From IMG/VR virus record IMGVR_UViG_3300035661_000184, positions 1-35,881 of that record: 35,881 nucleotides of DNA; one strand, given 5' to 3'. This DNA comes from a virus. The notes under the pieces were generated by a model that was not told where the DNA came from, ran no database searches, and saw nothing but the letters and a program-made list of their open reading frames with translations. The first letter of the stretch is position 1, and the number at the start of each line of letters is the position of its first letter. Position numbers and translations under genes: made by a program. Shown piece by piece: positions 31,048 to 35,881 of the stretch.

Positions 31048-32716
31048 ATTTCCACTTAACCTTACCACAATCCCATATTCTATCGTACCCCAAAGCTTTC
31101 ATATTTTCATATTCAGTAAGCTCTTTACAAAATTCATTTGGATACTTGCTCTTTATCCTAGATAGCATAAAATTAGACTTATGGAACTTCTTTCTAATAT
31201 TGCTTTTGTGTATATATTCATAGCTAGGCATTACATCGTGAACTTTAACAAACCCAAGAGTTTCATACAATCCTCCACCAAACCAACGATTATCTGAAAA
31301 ACTAGTAATTGGTTTATCTGAGTGCTCTTTGTGTTCTTTGTGCTCTTTGTGCTCTTTAAGAAAATGCTTAAATAGTTTAGACGCTCCACCTACTACATTA
31401 GTATTAAGTTTAGACACAAATCTAACTAGTTCATATTCTTCTTTCTTATTTGTAAAACACATAACTGATACTAGTTCATCATTGTAATATAGTCCATATC
31501 TTATACTAGCAGAAACACTTCCTTGAATATGACTAGCATCTAAAAACACATTGCATATATCATTTGATACATCTACAATTTTACACTTTCTTGCAAAGAT
31601 ATTATTATTTGTTAATCCCAGTCTATTCTTGAGCATACTAGTAACAATCTCTGTTTTTCGCCAATCAATAGAATCAAAATTTAGCAGACTAATATTGTTT
31701 GTTTTACACATCAAGAATTTGTTATAGTGGTATTTTTGACCTTTAGGGTATTTTGCATTCATACCAAAGCTTGTTTCAGTATGCCAATATATTCCATTAT
31801 ATTCAATTGCAATATTTTTACTAGGTATAAAAACATCTAACTCATATGGTGGTATAATATCCCAACACCCACTTTTATAGTCAATGTTGAGACTAGTTAA
31901 TAAATTTTGGAGTTCAAGTTCTTGACTAGATGTGTAAGGGTTGCACTGTAAACATTTAGTAATACCATCCTTAAAATCACTATATATCCGCTTAAACCTA
32001 TGACCATTTAAGCATTCAACTTCTAATCCACTAGCTAAATTATCAGAAAGTACCTTGAAACCTAAACTACCCAAGTATGATACTTTTTGGTCTTGAACAC
32101 ATTGAGTACACTGTTTTGTTCGCTCGAATAAGCCAAAAGGTCTTTTAAACCTATGACCATTTAAACATTCAACTTCTAAATCATCAGCAAGATTCTCAGA
32201 AACTACTGTATAACCTAGGCTTTTTATGTATTCTATTCTTTCTTCATCCTTACATATAGGGCAAACAGGGCATCGCTTAAGATGACTTATTTCTTTTGTA
32301 AATCTGTGACCCTTTGAACATTCTAGCTCAAGATTTTTAGTAATGGTTGTAGATATAATAGTAAAACCTAGACTCTTTACAAATTCTTTCTTTTCATTAT
32401 TAGTACACTCCAAACATTTTGTAGAACCTTCCTTAAATAGACTAAAAGGTCTTTTAAACCTATGACCATTTAAACATTCAACTTCTAAATCATCAGCAAG
32501 ATTCTCAGAAACTACTGTATAACCTAAATTCTTTAAGTATTCTATTTTTTCTTCTTGTCCACACTCAAAACAATTGGTTGTACGCTGCAAATTACTAAAA
32601 GGTCTTTTAAACCTATGACCCTTTGAACATTCTAGCTCAAGATTTTTAGCAAAAGTTGTAGATATTGGAGTAAAGCCTAGACTTTTTATATATTTTATTT
32701 TTTCTTCAATAATCAT
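31025..32716 (-). CDS. EDxHD-type homing endonuclease with five zinc-ribbon repeats
   Basis: A 563-residue protein. Residues 1-258 hold five zinc-ribbon-like repeats of about 50 residues (pattern LGxTxxSxxxAxxLExECxxGHRFKRP... CxxC). From residue 263 a Vsr-like nuclease domain follows: SSQELELQNLL (Glu 266), YELDVFIPSKNIAIEYNGIYWHTE (Asp 294, His 312), which is the EDxHD layout of phage homing endonucleases such as I-Bth0305I. The C-terminus (HKSNIRKKFHKSNFMLSRI, then MKALGYDRIWDCGKVKWKYN) is typical of such phage enzymes. Repeat 2 and repeat 4 are identical over 28 residues. Free-standing, opposite to tail sheath, so probably a mobile gene. Confidence 0.87.
   Translation of the reverse strand: MIIEEKIKYIKSLGFTPISTTFAKNLELECSKGHRFKRPFSNLQRTTNCFECGQEEKIEYLKNLGYTVVSENLADDLEVECLNGHRFKRPFSLFKEGSTKCLECTNNEKKEFVKSLGFTIISTTITKNLELECSKGHRFTKEISHLKRCPVCPICKDEERIEYIKSLGYTVVSENLADDLEVECLNGHRFKRPFGLFERTKQCTQCVQDQKVSYLGSLGFKVLSDNLASGLEVECLNGHRFKRIYSDFKDGITKCLQCNPYTSSQELELQNLLTSLNIDYKSGCWDIIPPYELDVFIPSKNIAIEYNGIYWHTETSFGMNAKYPKGQKYHYNKFLMCKTNNISLLNFDSIDWRKTEIVTSMLKNRLGLTNNNIFARKCKIVDVSNDICNVFLDASHIQGSVSASIRYGLYYNDELVSVMCFTNKKEEYELVRFVSKLNTNVVGGASKLFKHFLKEHKEHKEHKEHSDKPITSFSDNRWFGGGLYETLGFVKVHDVMPSYEYIHKSNIRKKFHKSNFMLSRIKSKYPNEFCKELTEYENMKALGYDRIWDCGKVKWKYNLEANL
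31323..31358 (+). repeat. 9-base tandem repeat in the homing endonuclease gene
   Basis: Four units of TGCTCTTTG with one change, encoding Lys-Glu-His repeats between the nuclease core and the C-terminal domain. Confidence 0.9.
32135..32527. repeat. Duplicated zinc-ribbon unit in the endonuclease gene
   Basis: Bases 32135-32218 and 32444-32527 encode the same 28 residues with very few base differences. The repeats between and next to them also match pairwise (1 with 3), so a two-repeat block was duplicated. Confidence 0.85.
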
Positions 32717-32729
32717 ATAGTACTCATAA

Positions 32730-33041
32730 TTATTTTAATTTGTTAAGATTTTCAATCTTTCGCTTTTCAACTTCTGCTATTTCTTTCTTTATCTTCTTTT
32801 CTTCTTTATATCTTTCATAACTACTTTTTATTCTAGATATTATAATATATGGTGAATAGTACATAGCGTAGAATACTATCAATACCATTATGATAGGCCA
32901 GTAGTTTTCACTATTATCTTTTATTTCAATATTTAAAGCTTTAAACGTTTCTTTTGTTAATACAGCAATAGTTGCATATATGAATACTGAAAGTAGAGAA
33001 ACACCAATAGTGTATAATACATTTGTAACTGTGAATTGCAT
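32730..33041 (-). CDS. Two-helix membrane protein with charged C-terminus
   Basis: A 103-residue protein. Hydrophobic helices lie at about 8-28 (VLYTIGVSLLSVFIYATIAVL) and 48-68 (PIIMVLIVFYAMYYSPYIII). The last 35 residues are a Lys/Glu-rich predicted coiled coil, probably cytoplasmic. No family recognised. It is 13 bases upstream of the endonuclease gene, in the same direction. Membrane roles such as exclusion, holin or lysis control are possible. Confidence 0.65.
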   Translation of the reverse strand: MQFTVTNVLYTIGVSLLSVFIYATIAVLTKETFKALNIEIKDNSENYWPIIMVLIVFYAMYYSPYIIISRIKSSYERYKEEKKIKKEIAEVEKRKIENLNKLK

Positions 33042-33156
33042 TGTGTAACCTTTTTTAATATGTAAGAATGAATATGTAGTTAAGAGAGTATAAGTATAAT
33101 AGTATGTATATGAATATATAACCGAAGCTACATAAACACATACAAGTATGAATATT

Positions 33157-33477
33157 CTATTTAATTGTTTTTAATCCACGCCCAATAAGCATAACATTTG
33201 TTACAATTCTATCAATAGAGATTGGGGACGTAGCTCTTTGAATATCAGCAAGTAATTTAGGTTTACTAGTATCAGATGCTAAACTATTAATAATAATAGC
33301 TGCTTTTGCTTTTTTAGTTGGGAGGTCAGTTTCAGACCAAACTGCATCTAGCTCTTTTTTTGTTACATCGTGAAATTTTTTCTTATCTTCTGTAGGAAGA
33401 GTAGCAACTTCTGTTTCAATTTCATTCATAACATCTTCATTTATAAATGAAGCAAACGATTTAATTTCTTTAGCCAT
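33157..33477 (-). CDS. Small helical protein of unknown function, late-expressed
   Basis: A 106-residue protein, helical and lysine-rich, starting MAKEIKSFASFINEDVMNEIE. No motif recognised. A T4-type late promoter lies 37 bases before its ATG, so it is probably a virion or late-function protein. An amphipathic, acidic N-terminal helix of this type is seen in head core or internal proteins, but I cannot assign it. Confidence 0.7.
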   Translation of the reverse strand: MAKEIKSFASFINEDVMNEIETEVATLPTEDKKKFHDVTKKELDAVWSETDLPTKKAKAAIIINSLASDTSKPKLLADIQRATSPISIDRIVTNVMLIGRGLKTIK

Positions 33478-33513
33478 TTTGTGTATCCTTAATATTTTTG
33501 TTTTAACTTTATG

Positions 33514-33521
33514 TATTTATA
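33514..33521 (-). promoter_or_regulatory. T4-type late promoter
   Basis: Minus-strand TATAAATA, 36 bases upstream of the ATG at 33477. Confidence 0.6.
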
Positions 33522-33558
33522 TTGCTTTTTGCCTATTTTTACCCGTTTTTTACCCATT

Positions 33559-33882
33559 TTACCCATTTGTTTTACACATATTAGTCATAGTATTTGTATC
33601 ATCTTGAGTAATAGTATATTCTTTACGCTTTAAATACCACATTTCAGTATCAAACTGATTACATTCAATCTCAGGTACTTTATCAACTATTATATTATTA
33701 AATCTAGAGAACGTTAAATCTCCACCAAAAACAACAGCATACCCAGTATTTTCTAGTTTTACTATATCTTTTGCATTTATTTTAGCTCTTGTACTAGTAA
33801 TAGCTTCAACTAAATAATCAAGTGTTACTTGATTAAATTTTTCTAATTCTCTAACTTCTTTAGAGTTTTTAATTTTTCTCAT
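33559..33882 (-). CDS. Small protein of unknown function
   Basis: A 107-residue soluble protein with a helical N-terminus (KEVRELEKFNQVTLDYLVEAI) and a strand-rich middle (TGYAVVFGGDLTFSRFNNIIVDKV). No motif recognised. It follows a well-conserved accessory promoter block with ribosome site AGAAGGA. The smpB gene is immediately upstream. Confidence 0.7.
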   Translation of the reverse strand: MRKIKNSKEVRELEKFNQVTLDYLVEAITSTRAKINAKDIVKLENTGYAVVFGGDLTFSRFNNIIVDKVPEIECNQFDTEMWYLKRKEYTITQDDTNTMTNMCKTNG

Positions 33883-33897
33883 CTTTTATCCTTCTCT

Positions 33898-33933
33898 TCT
33901 TTATCCCGGATTGTACCACAAAACCCCTTAAAG
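33898..33933 (-). promoter_or_regulatory. Conserved accessory promoter block
   Basis: Minus strand: CCTTTAAGGGGTTTTGTGG, TACAAT (33910-33915), CCGGGATAAAGA. It overlaps the last codons of smpB and leads the gene at 33559-33882. Confidence 0.6.
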
Positions 33934-34383
33934 GCCCCTTGCACTATTCATCTTAATATCTTTTTCTTTTAAATCATGACGTTTATCATAATTTGTTTTT
34001 CCTTTACATAATGCTAGTGTTAATTTACACAAGCCATTAGTATTAATATAGATATCAAGAGGTACTATTGTCAAATGTTGGTTAAATTTAATTTCATTAG
34101 CTAATTTTCTTATTTCTTTCTTGTGTAGTAATAATTTTCTGTCTCTTTCTTCAGCAACATCGACATAAAACACAGCATCTACATATTTTTGAATATTCAT
34201 ACCAAACAAAAATATTTCGTTATTAATAATTCTAGCAAATGATTTTTGAATACTGAACTTTTTATTTATTATTTGTTTTATCTCATAGGATTGCAATACT
34301 ATCCCAGCTTCTAATTTTAGTAGTATATCATAGTCAAAAGTTGCTCTTTTATTTTGTTGTAGTATTTTTTGAGTATGAGACAT
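33928..34383 (-). CDS. smpB: SsrA-binding protein SmpB
   Basis: A 151-residue protein, the normal length of bacterial SmpB. It keeps the family landmarks: NKRATFDYDILLKLEAGIVLQSYEIKQI at the start, SFARIINNEIFLFGMNI, RDRKLLLHKKEIRKL, LTIVPLDIYI, and the C-terminal KGKTNYDKRHDLKEKD. The last is the tail that enters the decoding centre in place of mRNA. SmpB carries tmRNA to stalled ribosomes. Its start is 113 bases after the 3' end of the phage tmRNA gene, with ribosome site AAGGA, so both may be on one late transcript. Replacement of GTEVKS by QSYEIKQ in the RNA-binding face may adapt it to the phage tmRNA. Confidence 0.95.
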   Translation of the reverse strand: MSHTQKILQQNKRATFDYDILLKLEAGIVLQSYEIKQIINKKFSIQKSFARIINNEIFLFGMNIQKYVDAVFYVDVAEERDRKLLLHKKEIRKLANEIKFNQHLTIVPLDIYINTNGLCKLTLALCKGKTNYDKRHDLKEKDIKMNSARGL

Positions 34384-34600
34384 ATACTTTTCCTTGTAGC
34401 TTTTCTATAGTTAGGAGTTATTAATATAATATTAAGGCATTAAAATACTAAAAGTGTTGATTAGTTAATCACTTAATCACTTGATATTATATTATTGGTG
34501 GAGGCGCCCAGAGTCGAACTGGGTTACTAAATAATCTTCATATATTAATTTGTACAAGCTTTTTGGTCGTATGTTATAAACTTTTCAGACTAAAATCTCT

Positions 34601-34627
34601 AAAGGTTCTAAAGGTTCTAAGGTTTTC
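34601..34627 (+). repeat. 9-base repeat inside the tmRNA gene
   Basis: Two exact units of AAAGGTTCT followed by a degenerate third, in the part between the tag stop and the tRNA-like 3' domain. Confidence 0.8.
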
Positions 34628-34673
34628 TTAATCTATGCCTTTGGTAATACCGCGCATAGAACGGCACCTAACT

Positions 34674-34715
34674 TTACGCTACTGCGTAAGCTGGAATAAA
34701 ATCTGTATTGTTTGC
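34674..34715 (-). other. tmRNA tag reading frame
   Basis: Resume codon GCA, then 13 codons in all, giving ANNTDFIPAYAVA and a TAA stop. Campylobacter jejuni has ANNVKFAPAYAKAA. The phage tag keeps ANN and PAYA but ends in AVA, one residue shorter. Confidence 0.93.
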
Positions 34716-34813
34716 AGTTATATTATGAGTGAATGTTTTAAATCATTCCGGATTGCTTGATTAACATATTACACAAAAATCCAGGCGAAACCAAATCGCC
34801 CCCGACTAAGGAG

Positions 34814-34821
34814 TATTTATA
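34814..34821 (-). promoter_or_regulatory. T4-type late promoter for tmRNA
   Basis: Minus-strand TATAAATA, 10 bases before the mature tmRNA 5' end. It is inside a short palindrome (GGAGTAT, ATACTCC at 34810-34825). Start of transcription a few bases before the mature end, then trimming, would fit. Confidence 0.6.
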
Positions 34822-34856
34822 CTCCTTGATTATACTATGGTTACACTATAAACTTA

Positions 34857-35252
34857 TCAATTGACGATATCATCAATAATAATTTCTCTAATCTTAACTA
34901 ATGAAAGATCAGAAGTAGTTAAGTTGTCTTTTATTAATTCTGCCACTTTCTTATTAATACCATCAAACTGTATTGTATAAATATATGTAAGAACAACATC
35001 ATGTTCAATTAGTTTTTGGTCAGAAATTAGTCTACGTGTAGCAATCTCTCTTCCTACTTTCTTGTTGAAATCATCTTTATCACTACATATAGCAACAGAG
35101 TATACAATATCTCCATTGTTAATATACCAAGCTATTGTTAGTCCACCATTTGATATGCTACTATTACTACTATTGTTGTTATATTTGCGAATGTGGAAGA
35201 ATTTTATGTCTTTATTGTCTTTATCGTTGTTATCGTTGTTATTGCTTTTCAT
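34857..35252 (-). CDS. Protein of unknown function
   Basis: A 131-residue protein. The first 18 residues are Asn/Asp/Lys repeats encoded by a 9-base array; a Ser/Asn stretch follows near residue 27. The folded part begins GGLTIAWYINNGDIVYSVAICS, continues NKKVGREIATRRLI and ends in helices and strands. No family recognised. Just upstream is an extended -10 sequence of the host sigma-70 type rather than a late promoter, so it is probably expressed early. Confidence 0.7.
   Translation of the reverse strand: MKSNNNDNNDKDNKDIKFFHIRKYNNNSSNSSISNGGLTIAWYINNGDIVYSVAICSDKDDFNKKVGREIATRRLISDQKLIEHDVVLTYIYTIQFDGINKKVAELIKDNLTTSDLSLVKIREIIIDDIVN
35207..35244 (+). repeat. 9-base tandem repeat at an N-terminus
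   Basis: About four units related to TCGTTGTTA/TCTTTATTG, giving Asn-Asn-Asp and Asp-Lys repeats at the start of the protein. Confidence 0.75.
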
Positions 35253-35284
35253 AAATATCCTATGTTTTATTTCTTAGATGTGAC

Positions 35285-35290
35285 ATTATA
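35285..35290 (-). promoter_or_regulatory. Possible sigma-70-type extended -10 promoter
   Basis: Minus strand: TTGTGATATAATGTCAC, with TATAAT preceded by TGTGA. It is flanked by a GTGA/TCAC inverted repeat that could be an operator. It lies 33 bases upstream of the 35252 start. Confidence 0.45.
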
Positions 35291-35485
35291 TCACAACCAA
35301 TCTTAACCTTAGCTTAAACATAAAATAGAGGGATAAATGAAATTTATATAGGATTGGAGATGAATATTTCTTTCTCAATTTATTAATATGGGTACAGATT
35401 CTGACAATAAATTCTTAATAGAAGAAACTACTAATGAAAACCCAACAAAATTTCTACTGAGAAATTATCAAGCTTGCTTTCTGCT

Positions 35486-35493
35486 TATAAATA
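35486..35493 (+). promoter_or_regulatory. T4-type late promoter for the tail fibre-like gene
   Basis: TATAAATA, 27 bases before the ATG at 35521, with ribosome site AGGGATAG between. Confidence 0.6.
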
Positions 35494-35520
35494 GAGTAAA
35501 ACAAAAATAGGGATAGTAAA

Positions 35521-35881
35521 TGGCATCTATAACAACAATTGCATCTGGAAATATTGATAACTCAGTTAATCCAGTTTTTATGGCCACTGGAAACACAACT
35601 ACCGGTAATCAGTCATCACCAGATGGTATTAACTGGACTGCTAGAACTCTTCCTAGTGCTATTGCTTGGACAGGATTAGCTTATGGGCTTGGGTTAAGTG
35701 TTGCCATTGGTACTGGTACGGCTGGATGTGCTACTAGCCCAGATGGTGTTACATGGACAGCCAGAACAATGCCTTCTTCTGCTGTATGGTATGCTGTAGC
35801 TTTTGGTGGTACAAGATTTGTAGCTGTTTCAAATGGAAGTACATCTGCTGCCTATAGTGATGATGGGGTAACATGGACAGC
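35521..35881 (+). CDS. Putative tail fibre/receptor-binding protein with Asp-box-like repeats (partial)
   Basis: The first 120 codons of a gene that leaves the window on the right. After a short N-terminus (MASITTIASGNIDNSVNP) the protein has repeats of SPDGINWTARTLPS, SPDGVTWTARTMPS and SDDGVTWTA, with Trp-rich strands between (AYGLGLSVAIGTG, AVAFGGTRFVAVS). This S-x-D-G-x-x-W pattern is that of BNR/Asp-box beta-propeller repeats, used in phage fibres and sialidases to bind glycans. It is led by a T4-type late promoter. Full length and catalytic residues cannot be judged. Confidence 0.75.

Larger units (their letters stand above)
34496..34803 (-). ncRNA. ssrA: Transfer-messenger RNA (tmRNA), complete
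   Basis: A 308-base one-piece tmRNA on the minus strand. The 5' end GGGGGCG pairs with CGCCTCC near the 3' end to form the 7-bp acceptor stem, including the G3-U70 wobble needed for alanine charging. The 5' end continues ATTTGGTTTCGCC, similar to tmRNAs of Campylobacter (ACTTGGCTTCGAC). The T arm is CCCAG-TTCGACT-CTGGG, and CCA is encoded. The tag frame is in the middle. The region between tag and T arm contains a 9-base repeat. It is shorter than typical bacterial tmRNAs of 350-400 bases. Pseudoknots were not resolved by eye. Confidence 0.95.

Noticed and set aside
34496-34540. A separate tRNA gene, because of the T arm and CCA end
   Set aside because: No D arm or anticodon arm is adjacent; the matching 5' half of the acceptor stem is 300 bases away at 34797-34803, so this is the 3' part of tmRNA.
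35388-35510. A 40-residue plus-strand reading frame upstream of the fibre-like gene
   Set aside because: No ribosome site, and the late promoter for the next gene lies inside it. Composition is protein-like, so a gene remnant remains possible.

Overview
This is a strongly AT-rich segment of the genome of a contractile-tailed (myovirus), T4-like phage. The evidence is a nearly complete set of T4-type tail, neck and packaging proteins: gp6, gp25, PAAR tip, gp5-like spike, gp27-like hub, gp53, two gp48/gp54-like proteins, tape measure, tube proteins, gp14, gp15, gp16, gp17 and gp18. T4-type late promoters (TATAAATA) lie in front of many of these. Three clues place the host in the Campylobacterota (Campylobacter, Arcobacter, Sulfurimonas and relatives): the phage-encoded tmRNA tag ANNTDFIPAYAVA resembles the epsilon-type ANN...PAYA... 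tags, an LPP20-type lipoprotein is present, and the composition is AT-rich. The exact genus cannot be read from the window.

Layout. 1-11.9 kb (minus): a baseplate, spike, hub and tape-measure operon, transcribed leftward from 11.95 kb. 11.97-14.57 kb (plus): four tandem small proteins, at least three with the gp19 tube fold. 14.6-16.4 kb (minus): two exported proteins, one an LPP20-like lipoprotein. 16.5-18.2 kb (plus): large terminase. 18.25-26.2 kb (minus): an accessory block with a lytic transglycosylase, a MoxR-type AAA+ ATPase, a nucleotidyltransferase-fold protein, a metallopeptidase/VWA protein, a P-loop ATPase, two BspA-like leucine-rich-repeat proteins and several unknowns. 26.3-28.9 kb (minus): gp14, a two-helix membrane protein (holin candidate), gp16 and gp15. 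29.1-31.0 kb (plus): tail sheath. 31.0-32.7 kb (minus): an EDxHD-type homing endonuclease with five zinc-ribbon repeats. 32.7-35.25 kb (minus): small unknowns, smpB and a complete tmRNA gene. 35.5 kb to the end (plus): start of a repeat-rich putative tail fibre or receptor-binding protein.

Three things stand out. First, the phage carries both halves of the trans-translation system, ssrA and smpB, side by side, with the tmRNA behind a T4-type late promoter. Second, seven neighbouring accessory genes of unrelated content end, or nearly end, with the same short motif, consensus [YFH]-P-E-[LYC]-[FM]-[ILF], with different codons in each. I know of no described function for it. Third, short tandem arrays of exactly 9 bases recur in at least ten genes and in the tmRNA, while two arrays at non-coding positions have a 10-base period.

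Two promoter classes appear to divide the window. TATAAATA precedes virion genes and the tmRNA. A different conserved block (TTAAGGGG, then GTGGTACAAT, then GGGATAAAG) precedes the accessory operons. No intergenic stretch above about 300 bases lacks an annotated feature.
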